Assembly: GCA_963920665.1 (NCBI GenBank)
Contig: OY987270.1
Span: 21,850,019-21,914,018 of the forward strand
Direction: 5' to 3'
Length of the DNA: 64,000 bases
Source of the DNA: Straminergon stramineum
Taxonomy: Eukaryota > Streptophyta > Bryopsida > Hypnales > Calliergonaceae
Shown here: in pieces, positions 36,062 through 48,200 of the stretch
Position numbering within the stretch: the stretch's first letter is position 1
Layout of the letters: every line of letters starts with the position of its first letter
The notes under the pieces: generated by a model
The model's database searches: none
What the model was told of the DNA's origin: nothing
Seen by the model: the letters and a program-made list of their open reading frames with translations, nothing else
Program-made: the position numbers and the translations under genes

Positions 36062-37046
36062 CCCCTAAAGTCCCACTATCCCTACAGGAGACAAAATGGA
36101 TTTCAGGCAGGTTTCTATGATCTCAATTTTTACTAAAACTTTCTCACAAGATAGAAAAACTTATTAGCTTTCTATGAATAAAACTTTAGATCAATTGGTG
36201 CCCTTGAGCAAAAGTTATTCTACAATAACCTCAAAACAAGGGAGATTGGGTAGCAAACAAAATCCAAAAAAAATTTGAAAAAAAATTTCATATTTTTTTC
36301 TTGTAGATTACATATTTTTCTAAATGGGAAGATTTGATTCATTCCATTTAGAAAAGTGATGTGAAAATAATGGAGCTTCTTACTTTGTAGGCAATTAGAG
36401 CAACTTCTTGAAAAAAACTTTTTCTTTCATTTTGTATGCTAATATCTTTCAATATGTATGGTCAAAAATCATGAAATTTTTACCACATGATCCAACGATG
36501 CTAGCATGTGAGCTTAGAAATGAGAGCCTATGAGCCTTGAGCCTAGGTGTAAGAAGATATTCTACAACTGTTGAAGGTGTTTATAATATACATACTTATA
36601 ATATGAGTACCCTATAACCATATAAGGTGCTTGTAACATAGGTACCTATAATATAAATATTCTATAACCATGGTAGGTGCCTATAACATAGATACCTAAA
36701 ACATAGACACCTATAGTATAATTAAGCACTTATTATATAAACACCCTATAACCATGGAAGGTGCTTATAACATAGGTACTTACAACATAGACACCTATAA
36801 TATGAACATCCTATAACCATAGAAGGTGCTTATAATAAAGGTACCTACAACATAGACACCTATAATTATAAACATCCTAAAACTATGGAAGGTATCTATA
36901 ATATAGGTATCAATAACATAGGAGCCTAGGCTTCTAAGCTCATGGGCTCAAGATCCTAGGCTCACATAATAGCAATTGTGGTGAATGTAGTAGAGGTGAA
37001 AGTTTTGAGTATTTTTTGACAAAAAATGGCCTTGGGACTATAGGGG
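36062..37046. mobile_element. TTAA-flanked element V with internal minisatellite
   Basis: 985 bp between TTAA at 36058-36061 and 37047-37050. Terminal inverted repeats are CCCCTAAAGTCCCA and CCCCTATAGTCCCA. It contains a tandem repeat at 36565-36920 framed by inverted GAGCCTAGG-rich segments. Confidence 0.7.
36565..36920. repeat. Minisatellite, unit about 66 bp
   Basis: Five units marked by CCTATAACCATGGAAGGTG-like starts near 36611, 36661, 36744, 36810 and 36875. Each is followed by TTATAACATAGGTACCTA and ACATAGACACCTATAATA-like blocks; spacing ranges from 50 to 83 bp. It lies within element V. Confidence 0.8.
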
Positions 37047-37680
37047 TTAACAAAAACTACTCCACACCAGCAAACCATCATGTTAAAAGTTGTGCCATTC
37101 CTCCTGTCACTCTTACATTTACTCGCCTTTGAAGTGGGCAACTTTATATTTATGCCAACTTAGTTAACTTTGACTACAACCTTAGTGGAAGACATGGAGG
37201 CTAAGGTAAATGTACCCATAGTCAACCACGACTCATACCCAACATGTAGAAGACATTGTTTCCAACCAAGGCTTGATCAAGTTTCCAATCAAAGCTTGGA
37301 ATGTGTTTTTTTCCTCTTTTTTTAATGTTGCGACTAATAAGGTCACAACACGTATCCCAAAGTAGTGAGCAAAAAAATAGGAAGGAGTGAGCGGAAAGTA
37401 GTTCTTGAATGATTAGAATTAGAAGAGTCTAGACATTGCCTATGGCTCTAAGAACTTTATGGCTCCCAAAATTCATAGTTGTTTCAATCTCAACAATAAA
37501 ATTATGAAAAAATGTCAATCCCCATATTTCCTATCTTTCGACATAGGATAAATTTATTTCTCCTTAAATTGTTCAAGATTTGCACCAAAATCCCTTAAGT
37601 GATCGGATATGCATACATTTACCATTTTGCCATAGTGAGGTTTGTGAGAAAAAAGGGAAGAGCTTTAGTGAGGACTTTAA

Positions 37681-37909
37681 CCCTAGATGGATGCCATGAG
37701 CACCAAGTGTCCAATAGGTGATAGATTATCTTCCGATGTAAGACAAAAGTACAATTATTCATCCTTGGAATTATGAGTGAAAAGCAAAGGTCTTGCATAG
37801 TAGTTTGACCTCCAATGAATGCCATTGAGTTTTTCTATGCAAATGATTTACACTATACTAGAAAAGTTAATTTCCATTGTGACCAGCTCACCAATCCATT
37901 TTTTAAGGA
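37681..37909 (-). mobile_element. R-family TTAA element, copy F
   Basis: 229 bp in inverted orientation, with TTAA at 37677-37680 and 37910-37913. Starts CCCTAGATGGATGCC; the core reads TAGTAGTTTGACCTCCAATG on the plus strand. Confidence 0.7.
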
Positions 37910-37913
37910 TTAA

Positions 37914-39160
37914 GGTGTAGTTGATGCATAGCATTGTGTCATGTGAGAAGTGTGGTCTTTATTTTCTTGTCAATCTAACGTTGCGGAGCTAGGTGGAAGT
38001 GGCAAAAGGTGACATGGAGTGCGATGGAGCATGGTTGGCCTTGATTTTGGCCTTGGTAGGAATTTTGGCACCTCAATTGGGGATCTCGGTGCGGTGTCTT
38101 CCATGTGGGTGATTGGGGACTCATTTTTTTCAAGTTGAATCTCTCATGTGATGGAATGAAAGGCGTTTGCCTCAGAGTTCCGTTCAAGCATGTACATATT
38201 CTTAAAGAATGATGTAGACTCAACTATTTAGTATTTGTAAGGTTTTTCTAGCTTGTTTAGAAATTTTTCCTCACCATTTTATAATAAAGGGGTGGTTGTA
38301 AAACCGCTTTCTATGCCTAGTGTACTTGTGTATCATGGCATGGGTGTTTATTTTCTTTATTGTGCTATGAATGTTGCCAATGTTTAGTGTTTGTTGTGAT
38401 AGGATGTTTATCATATTTTTATCATTGTGTGTAGGTTTTTACTATGATTGTGACTTGCATCACAATTAAGTCACGAGGTGTTTTTCACCATAGCCAAAGT
38501 ATCTACCATTGGTCAAGAGCTATTGAGTCTCGGTGTAGTTAGATTGCTAGCCATATAAGGCTTATTGTTGACTTATGGCACATTATCTTTTCATGTTGGT
38601 ATGATGTGATCTTGGCACGATTTCTTTGTGTACAACAATTAGGTCTTGTATACATCATCACATTTCATGAGGCACTAAGTACCGGTTTACACTAAGGCTA
38701 GACCAAGACTAGAAGTACTCCAAGGTACCCCACTTTGTTAGAGGTGAGTCATTGGACCATTTCAACAAGAGCCTAGAAAAAAATAGTAATGGTACTTTGC
38801 ATAGTTTTGGTATAATCCCAAGAGAGACCATAGCTAAACCATATCTATTTATTATTAGATTTGACATTGTCAACTACAAGATCAATTAAATAGACAAAAT
38901 CTATAATTGTGAGGTTTTAGCTTGCTATGGTCTCCTAGAAATTTGTTAGACCTATCTCAAAGAGGTTATGAAGAAAAATGCTCTTAGAAACTAGCAAGAC
39001 ATTATCTACTTTGGCCATGTAGGATTTCAAGTAGACTTCTCATCCATGAAAAATGGCATGGGTCTTAACCAAAGTGTAAACCCAATTGGGACCATACTTA
39101 TCTCTCCACTAATTTCTACTTTGATAATTCAAAAGGTCTTTAGTTCGGTCCTCAGGGCCT
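37914..39160. other. Intergenic, nothing recognised
   Basis: No frame of useful length, domain or clear terminal repeat. Probably degraded repeat DNA. Confidence 0.35.
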
Positions 39161-39169
39161 CCTACCATG

Positions 39170-39700
39170 TAAGGTCGGTGGGTAGAAAAAGCACTAGATG
39201 ACAAAAAGACATCATTGATTGTCTTGCCACACTCTGAGAGCGGAGAAAGAGGATTTTAAGTTTCACCATAATCGGAGGACAATCCCATTGGTGGAGATTG
39301 GTCATTCTTGAAGAAATCAATATGTGTGAAATTCTAACTTGATCTCTCCCCACCCGGATCCACATGGTAGTGCATTTGCAAGCTTGGACCCTATAGCTCT
39401 CCTTGTGGACTTTGCCCACCGATCTCATGTAGCAACAAGCCCTAAAGGCCTCTGTACATGTATCACTCATTGGAAAAACTTTACGGGGAGTGCTATAGGT
39501 GAAAATAGGAATTGCACTTTCATGTTGACCCGGTGGGTGGGGAGGGATACCCTAAAAAATCCACACATATTGGATTCCCTCAAGGTTGTCAAGTTTCCAC
39601 CAATAGGATTCTCCACTAATATCCATGAAACTTCAACTCCACCTTTCCTGCTTGCCCACCTCAGCAAGACAATCAGTTGAGCATGCTATTTTGTCTTATT
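39170..39700. repeat. Inverted pair of a dispersed repeat (P1/P2)
   Basis: P1 (about 39170-39455) and P2 (about 39478-39690) are diverged inverted copies meeting near 39470; a third copy in P1 orientation is at 40180-40460. Shared text in P1 and P3 includes GTAGAAAAAGCACTA, TTGGTGGAGATTG and CGATCTCTCCC. Open frames over it are broken differently in each copy. Confidence 0.55.
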
Positions 39701-39837
39701 GATTGAATTAGGCAGAAAGTTGCCCATCACGCGAGCATGTAAGCCCCTACTATAAGTGTCTCGCTACTTCTTCATCCCGTGGTCCAATTTTGTGAAATTG
39801 GTGCCTAGTGGCGGTGCTCTAATATCGGTAAGCTTAA

Positions 39838-40070
39838 CCTAGTAAGGATGCTGCGGACCAGAGTGGTCCGATGGATGACAGAGAACTCTCGCATGTAAGA
39901 TAGAAGTGCCATTACTCATCTTTGGAATTTTGTACAAAAAGGGGGAGGTCTTGCATAGTAGTATGACCTCCAATGATTACTTTCAAGTTTTTTTAAAGTA
40001 AATGATTCACATTGTTTCAAAAAAGAAGATTTCCACGGTGACTAGCCCGTCCTTACAAGGTAAATTTAGG
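39838..40070 (-). mobile_element. R-family TTAA element, copy G
   Basis: About 233 bp, inverted, with TTAA at 39834-39837 and a decayed TAAA at 40071-40074. The core TAGTATGACCTCCAATGATT is clear. Confidence 0.6.
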
Positions 40071-40083
40071 CATGGTCACAAGA

Positions 40084-40686
40084 GTTAAAAAGGCTTTACC
40101 AACAGTGAGTCCACAGTGCTACAAGTGGTGCTACAATATAGTACTAACTTAAGACAAGTAGAGCCTCTTGCCATTTGAGTCGTGCTAGTAGAAAAAGCAC
40201 TAAAAGACAAGAAGTGAACATCAATTGTCTTGTCGGCCTCGGTGAGCAGAAAAGTCAAATTTCTAGGTTCACCGATGATTGGTGGACAAGCCCATTGGTG
40301 GAGATTGATCAGCTTGATGGGAATCATTAAGTGTGGAATGTTCACTCGATCTCTCCCCCACCCATCTGATCCACATAACACTACAATTTCTTTTTTAACA
40401 CTGTAGCTTCCCCGGGGAACTTTGCCCGCCCCATTCACATGGCAGGAGGCCCGTAATAATGGGGGAATCATCGGTAACAATCGAGGAGTGCATGGCCTGT
40501 ACAGTCAGATGGAATCATCGGTAGCAACTACAGAAGCAAGCTGAACAGTCCTGATGGAAATATCTTAAACCCGAAAAGGCGACAGCGGACCAAAAACGTC
40601 CCTTGGACGAACGGTGAGTTAAAAGCTTTATCAACAGTGAGTCTACAGTGCAACAAGTGGTGCTACAATGCAGTAGTAACTTATTA
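40084..40686. repeat. Dispersed repeat P3 bounded by about 70 bp direct repeats
   Basis: Direct repeats at 40084-40153 and 40618-40686 (both GAGTTAAAA..GCTTTA then CAACAGTGAGTC and CAAGTGGTGCTACAAT). Between them lies P3 (40180-40460), a copy of the repeat at 39170-39455. The arrangement resembles a small element with terminal direct repeats, but the ends are not conclusive. Confidence 0.45.
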
Positions 40687-40719
40687 TTAGTCATTAACTA
40701 CTCAACCTTGCAGCGAGTA

Positions 40720-40923
40720 GGCCGGGGTGGATTGACCCCCTCGCTCATCCCCAAGGGAAAACCCTGAAATTTTTTATTTGTCATGCATGATAAAATTTGC
40801 TAACTTGAAATTCATATTTGCAATCAGAGCCCCAAATTACGTATGAGAGCTACTGAAGATAAAATAATGAAGCACAAAATAGTGACTTGGGGGGATGAGC
40901 GAGGGGGTCAATCCACCCCGGCC
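40720..40923. mobile_element. Mutator-like MITE, copy 1
   Basis: 204 bp with near-perfect terminal inverted repeats of about 33 bp, starting GGCCGGGGTGGATTGACCCC. Flanked by 9 bp target duplications CAGCGAGTA (40711-40719) and CAGCGGGTA (40924-40932), one mismatch. A 9 bp duplication with long TIRs indicates Mutator-like mobilisation. It lies about 600 bp upstream of the kinase at 41534. Confidence 0.8.
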
Positions 40924-40949
40924 CAGCGGGTAGTGGTACCCTTCCCCAC

Positions 40950-41197
40950 GGCCGGGGTGAACTGACCCCCTCGCTTGTCCCAGAGGGAAAACGCTGAAAT
41001 TTTTTATTTGACACCCATGAAAATTTTTGCAAATTTTGAATTCGTATTTGCAATCGGAGGCCCAAAATTTTCTATGAGAAATGGACAAGATAAATTTTCC
41101 ACGCACAAAATAGGGGTCTTTTATTTTACCTGCACCCCTGGAATGACTTGGGGGGACGAGCGAGGGGGACGAGCGAGGGGGTCAGTTCACCCCGACC
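40950..41197. mobile_element. Mutator-like MITE, copy 2
   Basis: 248 bp of the same family, with ends GGCCGGGGTGAACTGACCCC and its inverse. Imperfect 9 bp duplication CTTCCCCAC (40941-40949) / CTTCCCCCT (41198-41206). The right arm carries a short internal tandem copy of GGGGGACGAGCGA. It ends 336 bp before the kinase start codon, so it sits in the promoter. Confidence 0.75.
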
Positions 41198-41533
41198 CTT
41201 CCCCCTGTGCTTTGCTGCAATTCTTCGGCCCGTCTGTGACACATCCACTGGCTAGATGGTTATGCATTCCTCGCGATATATGCAGTGCGTGCTCTCCAGG
41301 GTGACATGCATTTGAACTTTCACTCGTATTCGGAGCCTCGCTCGCTTGGGTTTCCAATGGTTTGCCGTCACTGAATTTAGATTAGTACTGTTTTCCGTAA
41401 CTGGTGTTTACACACCTGGGCTTGCTCGTTTACACATACCTACACTTGATCGAAGAATTTCAAGCTTTCCATAACTTATAGCTGGCAGTTGAGTTGTAGT
41501 TACTGGTAGAAGGCTGGCTGTAAGCTTGTCAAA

Positions 41534-44273
41534 ATGGGGGCCATCTACTTTGAGCTCGCCCCGTGGTCCTCCATGAGGTTATGCCTCCAACTGGACGAAA
41601 CGTTTCCCGACCTTAGAGGATGGCAAGTGGAGCTCGTGAAGCAGCTATGCTTTGTTGCTTACAACTACGAGATCTACGATGCTGTCGGTGCTGAGGGGTG
41701 GCTCCGAACGACCGTTTCCTTGCCGCAGCTGCAGTCCGAGTGCAACAGCCTGGATCCCTGCATTTTCTCTGAAGGAAGCGCTGAACGCAAAGTGATGAGG
41801 AGAATTGCAGAGCACTGTAGCACCATTACCGCATGTGAAACGTTTTGGAGCAAACTGCAAGAGCTCCATCGTGAGCTTGTGACGCGAGTGAAGATTCACA
41901 GTAACATCATTCCTCGGGAAGCATACCGAGAGAAGCTTAACGAGGAGCTACGTCAACAGCAACACGGCTCATCTCCACCGAGAACGTTTCGCAGGGAGTT
42001 TTATCCCATCGGCGTCCTGGTGGATGCAGTGGAGTCGAAATCGGCCTCGGAGAAGACGAAGGAATGGAGAAGGAACGGCGGTCAGTGTGTCCTGACCAGG
42101 CACTTGCACACACCGAATGTTCCTCATGCGGCACCAAGGGATGACCTCCCCAATCGCCTCCGAGAGGTGAAGAAGGAGGAAGTAAGTACCATTACGACAA
42201 ATTGCAGTGGAGCTGTACAGGAGGTTTCTTGGCGCAATGGAATCTATGCCAGGAAATTGTTTCCCAAGGTCTTTACTCACAAGTTCGTGACAGAGCGCGA
42301 CGTTGCTCTCCGGGTCTCTCATCCTCACGTCATTCGTCCTATCCGCCAAACCTTCGACGTGGACGGCAATCCTTGTTTGCTCATGGAAGTGCTTGGGAGC
42401 AATCTTCACAGGCTTATCATTCAAAGTGATTTTGCAGGTGGTGAGAATTCTTTTATCGAAAGTCCTGTGGAGTCCCTCGACATTTTGCTGCAAATCGCCA
42501 GGGGTTTGAAATCCCTACATGACGCGCATGTGGTGCACGGGGATCTCAAACCTCAGAACATCCTCTTCAGTCAATTTGAGATCTCGGAAGATGTCCGGCA
42601 TTTTCTTGTCAAAATCGCGGACTTTGACGAGGCCCAGGTCGTTTCCCCGCCGGAGAATTTCAAACCAAGCAGTGGAACCACTCGGTACGCCGCCCCTGAA
42701 GTTCTCAATTGGACACGGCTTAAAGTGACAGATGTTCCGTTTTGTGACCCTGAGAAACTCGACATCTACGGTTTCGGTTGTGTCGCTTACGAGGTCTTGA
42801 CAGGACAAGTGGTGTATGGTGGCAATGGTATTTATGGGGAGAACTTAAAGAAGGTGGTGAAGGGCACTTTGACCCCCGATTGTTCCACCGAACAACGCAT
42901 ATGTACTGAATGGCAGAATATGAAAAAAATATATCCTCGTGATTTGATACGTTGCTTGGAGAGCTGTTGGGCATTAAATCCCTCGGACAGACCTTCCTCG
43001 TCAACACTTTGTGAAGTGCTGGAGAAATCCAAGTCCGAAATGCAACATCGGGTGAGCTTCTGTCCAGCGATTAACTTTGACATTTTCAGTTATCACATAT
43101 ATGTCCTTGTCTAGGGTCCACGCATTGCAGTCTTGTCATCATGTGAGTGCCAATACCTGAGAATTTAATTATGACACTTTGCATCACTTAACATACCTAA
43201 GGTAAACCAGCCCATGATAGCCCAACTCTCTAATGCAGACATCTACAAAACGACCCATTACAGTTTTCTATCAATCCATAGGAAATTTTTTCTAATTAAT
43301 GAGGTTAGGACTTCATTAGGTGGGTCAATGGCCAAAATCAATGCTTTGTTTGATGGTGATGGAGTTATTAGAGACTGATTTAGGAACTTCCACCTTTCCA
43401 GTGTAATGTCATTGTAAGAACTAACTTTTTTCTTCCATCATGTCATGTCCATGTTAGAAAATGCTGCAACCATATTAGAAAATATTGTGACTGCTTTAGA
43501 TGATCTGACGACCATTATGGGCACTCTTTTTGATGGTTTTGAGGTAGCCTACAGACTGTTTCAAACCATTTGGGTTGCATACTTCAAAAATTCTTAACAA
43601 ATTCATACTCTGTCAAAAAAAATGAAATTTCAAATGCTCTCTCCATTTCTCATGTTTGTCTTCTATGGAAAAAAAAAATTTAATTTTCAAAAGTGTCAAC
43701 ATGGCAAACCAGTCAATCTGCCTGTGCTAGGGTAGTTTACCTTATACCATGCCAGAGCACAGAAGTAGTGTAGAGACCATTCCCTGTCTTGCGAGGTAAC
43801 TGCAACATTGCTAAGCTTAATAGGGTTTGTGATTTATAAAGGGCAAATTGAAGCCTGGAGGAAGAAACCCTAAGTGTAGTTTGCTGCCTGGTTTCTACCT
43901 CCGGGTCCTCTACAGTACAATCTAGCCCCATGCTAGTGTGTAATAGGTCAGACGTCTTTCACAACTGGGAATAATCAGCTTATTGCTAGAATGGCTTTCT
44001 TGACTCTGTGTGGCTCACACTACTGATTGTCTGTAGTTCGCAGAAAACCGAAATCGACAGCTGTCATGGAAGGAGAGAAGAAAAAATTTACTCTGGAACT
44101 TCCTTGTTCCAACTCTCATCGCCTTCATTTGTTGTTTCGCTGCCAGTTACATAGATGCTGAGAAACTCTGGAATTGGTTAGAGAATCTTGCTGTCGTTAT
44201 AGCAGCTGTGGCGCTGGTAGGTTTTGTATGCATCTGCTTCCCCGATTATTCAGGGAAATTAAAGAAGGAATAA
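41534..44273 (+). CDS. Atypical protein kinase with C-terminal membrane anchor
   Basis: Two exons, 41534-43051 and 44037-44273, spliced in phase 0, giving 584 aa. The N-terminal 200 residues are helical and unassigned. The kinase domain (about 215-500) lacks a recognisable glycine loop, has ARKLF (K241), HGDLKPQN in place of HRD (335-342), DFD in place of DFG (363-365), RYAAPEV and DIYGFG. The second exon supplies two hydrophobic helices at about 523-545 and 554-574, then a lysine-rich tail, so the protein is probably tail-anchored or double-spanning with the kinase in the cytosol. The ARK..FP and HGDLKP.N features match kinase 1 of the locus at 25769-29155, so the two are likely related. Without exon 2 the frame would end at 43114. 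Catalytic competence is uncertain because Gly-loop, HRD and DFG are all altered. Confidence 0.85.
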
Positions 44274-45283
44274 AGGATGTTGAAGCCATGACTTGTTTCT
44301 AGAGTGCAATTCCATCAAGGATGAAGTTTTGAATCGCGCAATACATTTTTGACAGAGCTAGGTGGATTCGATGATATGTTTGACCCTCTTCTTGTGTAAA
44401 CCTTGCTAGTTGGTAACTGAGCTCCCTAAGCTTAGTAGCCAGTTGTTTCCAATCAACGGTCTTCGCGCTCCTGTCAGGGTCCTCTTTTTTCTAGCGATCA
44501 AACTAAGATGAAGTAAAATTGCGCTGCGCTTTATTCAGTCACAGGCACCGTGAATTTCTACTGACCAGATCTCACATTTTCTCATTTGCGTCTGTATTTT
44601 GAGTGTGGTTACTGAGGGCTCGATTGAGCAGGAATTGTCTTTTCTTTCGTCTCTCTGCCCCAATTTTGAAAAAAGAGTTTGTGATTTGTCTATTACAGAT
44701 TTCGTGCAAGGGTCTCCGTTGCAAGTCTTGATTAAGGGTTCCAGTATTAAAGGCTCTAGGAGATGAACCTCAAGTACAATGGATCATTTGGAGAGAATCG
44801 CATTGGAAAATCACATTAGAAATTCATTGAGATAAATTGTAGGAACTTTAGCTAGTACTACGTTCTGCATACACGAACAAATTAGATGCAATTCAATAAA
44901 TACACTTCAATCATTAAATATCTAACACCTAATAACCACTTTATTTTTGGGATTTATGTCAAGTTGAAGTCTCGATTCAAGTATCAATATATCGAATTTG
45001 AAGCACCAAAACGATAAATTGTCCAAAATGATTCCACAGCTGTCGAAAACCCAGGAATCTGTTCCCCGCCTCAGTACCATAACACTCTCATCTCACTAAA
45101 TTCTACTCTACCCTATTCTAAACTAGTGTAAAGCCGTGGGTCGCGTGATCCAAATTTCTTCTCAACTTGTGCACAAACATTTTCACATTCTCCGAGCCAC
45201 AAGTATCGTGATCCTCACCTCGGAAAGACAGTCAAATGTTCATGTACCCCTAGAATCAAAACCTTTGCAGTCCAAGTTGGCGC
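44274..45283. other. Convergent intergenic region
   Basis: Holds the 3' ends of the + strand kinase and the - strand ABCG gene. The segment 44680-44835 resembles 5036-5175 (GCAAGGGT, GATGAACCTCAA/GAGCCTCAA, AAATCACAT blocks), an old dispersed repeat. Confidence 0.4.
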
Positions 45284-48200
45284 CTACCGTTGCTGGAAGT
45301 TCAAATACTTGATCCCAATAACGAACACCCCAGCAAAGAGGACAGTAAATACCACCGGCATAGCCACAACAGGACCCAGCATATGTTGGCTCATTCCAAA
45401 CGTCTTCTCCACGTAGTCCTTCACCATCACTACCCCTCCACCGCCTGATGTGGCCATTAGGCTTGTCACGTCTCCGAACTGGGTGATGATCAGTCCATAC
45501 AGTGTCCAAGCCACCGGACATGCCCAGTAGTACCATGCCACCCATGCGGGCATTTGCTGCAGGAGCTCAGTCACACACACAATTATAATTAGCCACATAT
45601 CCCAGGAAAAAAATGTGGTTTCAGGAAAAAAATGTTATTTTTTTTAGTGAGGGAACAGAAGTACTCTATTTCAACACTGTTTGGAAGGCTCTAGTTTTTT
45701 AGGGTTTAGGGTTTAGGGTTTAAGGTTTCATGTAATCCTCCAGGTTGGACTGAGTAGGCTTCCAAAGATTGGCAACACTTGCGTTTGAGAAACCGACTTC
45801 TAGAATCTACTGTCGGTAGGCCACTTATAATGAGGAAGTTCTTAACTGATTTTATCATCTACCATTCGCCTGTTTAGAATTGAATGTCTTAATGACAACG
45901 CTATTCATGCACGCGATTGTGGTTCAATGACTAGTAGAGCATCCCCAATATTTGAAAACCCATACTAGAAAGAGAAACTCAGTTTGAAAAAATTAGAATG
46001 AATTTTAGATATTAAGCTACTTTCCGAGCACTTTGTTTGCACTCTTGGTCTGCCAGTCAGTTTTCCAGCTTGTGTAGCCCTGCCTTCATTCATCCCCCAT
46101 AAGGCTAAGACCAGAAACATTTATGGAAGAAATGATTGAATGACTGACTTCTAAAAGAGAGAGTGAAGCGCATGTACTTACAGGCTTGAAGATCATGAAC
46201 CCGGAGAAGAGGTTGAAGATGGAGTAAAACCCAGCGGCCAGGATGGTAGCCACTTGGTAATTAGGCGTGATGGCCACCGCCATCATGCCGTAGAAGGTAA
46301 AGTACAAGAGAGTAAAGAACAAGACGAATGTGTAGTAGAAGAATTTCAGACCCGTCCACTGCAAGTTCATCATCGAGTAGGTGATGACGGCGTAGAGAAG
46401 CGTTTGGACCAGACAGTAGGGCACTTCGATCAAAACCTGCGCAGCGAGCCGGTTGAAAATTGGTTGAGTCTTGATCTGATTGATCTTAATTTATAAAAGC
46501 ATGAGTATTCATGTTGATTTCATAATCTTAACAGATGCCAGTAGGCAGGCATTCAAGGAGAAGAGCTGTATTGTAAGCCATAACCACTCTATTATTGCAC
46601 TCAATTTTCCAAGAATTCTTGCTTTGTCTATTAGATCGCCCCACTATAATTGTAGCATCTTCGTTGAGATTGACGTCAATCTTATTGTAGTGTTGGTGGA
46701 TATTCATGACATTAGCACTTTTCAAGGCAGGTGTCTCGAAACCTAAATCTATATTGGTCCTAATTTTTAGAGCTTTGTGCAGCTGAGTGTCGCAATTTTG
46801 GCGCTTCGAACTGCACAAACATAACGAAATTGACCTTGAATGAATGGAGAAAGCGCAGTAACTGAAAGCTAGAGCCCGGTTGTGGAAATAGCACATCCTT
46901 TGCTGCTTGCACACGCAAACGTGTATGCACTATTTTCCACAATCATTTTTTGAGCCCTGGCTACAATTTTTGAGCTGAATCATGATTGAGCAGATTATGT
47001 GGGGAGGTGTTGCGAGTCCGTACCTGGGCAATGGCATAAGGAATGGCGGAGTACATCCCCGCAGCTTGCTCTCGGTAGAAGATGGTTCTCTCAATAGCGA
47101 CCACCGGCTGTACATTGGCGGAGTTGTTGACACCGAGGAAGAGCACCGCAGCGTACATCGCTCCCAACACGCTGAACAGACTCGTTTGGTCGGATCTGCA
47201 CGCACTCCACAGTCGCATCTCAGTAGAGTACAGGGTTTAATCCCTAAACGGACCAAGAAGCCCAAATTAAGCTTCTGTCATGTAGATCAAGACGGAGGTT
47301 TCTTTTGTCTAGTTTTTTTGTCTTAACCAACACAGCCATTCTTCGTCAATGATTCTAGTGCTACAAAATTTGACCCCATCTGAATTACATTCTTCCCAAC
47401 ATGATCAATCAAATTGTTCATTCTAAAACCGTGATCAAGGAACACAAATTGTACCACATGTTCTTTTTAGCGGTATTGAGTAGGACTTCCTTGTCTGATT
47501 TGAGTACTTATTTTTTACCAAATCATGCAATGCTCTTTCCTACTTCTGGTGACATAAAATTTGGCTCCATCTACATTAAAAATTCCCCCAATATATGATC
47601 AATTGAATTGGCCATTATAAAACCAAAACCCTCTACATCTTCTACGGATCATTCTTCATGTTTTAGCATTTTTGCTTATATCACACGGGACTCCCATTTT
47701 TCCAACTCTCTTTTAGTTTAGACCAAAACATGCAACACTCTTCCCATCTTCCGGAGTCATAAAATTACCCCCATCTGAAATCACATTCTTCCCAGTACAA
47801 GCAATCGAATTAGTCATCTCACAACCGTAAACTCTTACAGCAGACGACTTCAGGGACGACGGTGCTTACATATTCTCTCCAACGCCCCAATACATGGACC
47901 CGAACAGTAGCGCAGTAAGAAACGTAAACAGAAACCGGACGCAATTATAATCCGGACTCCTCCAGTACGTCCAATGCTGTTTCCACAAACAGGCTTTAGT
48001 TTGCGTCCAAAACGACTGCGAGTATTGACTAGGAAACGTCAAGTCTTTGGCTCCTCGTTGCGGCTCACTCAAATGCTTCACGATCTCCTTGTTGCGCCGG
48101 AACAGCGCCGAGTTTTTGTAAATGTCAGCGAAGTCGATGTCGAGCTCCGCCTCCACGGATGCGCTCGTCGCCTCCAGCATCCACATCGCAGGGTTGTAGC

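Noticed and set aside
36565..36920. CRISPR-like array
   Set aside because: Units are degenerate, have no unique spacers and sit in a plant transposon-like element; it is a minisatellite.
41969..42493. 174-codon minus-strand frame inside the kinase gene
   Set aside because: Opposite the kinase exon, with no domain similarity.
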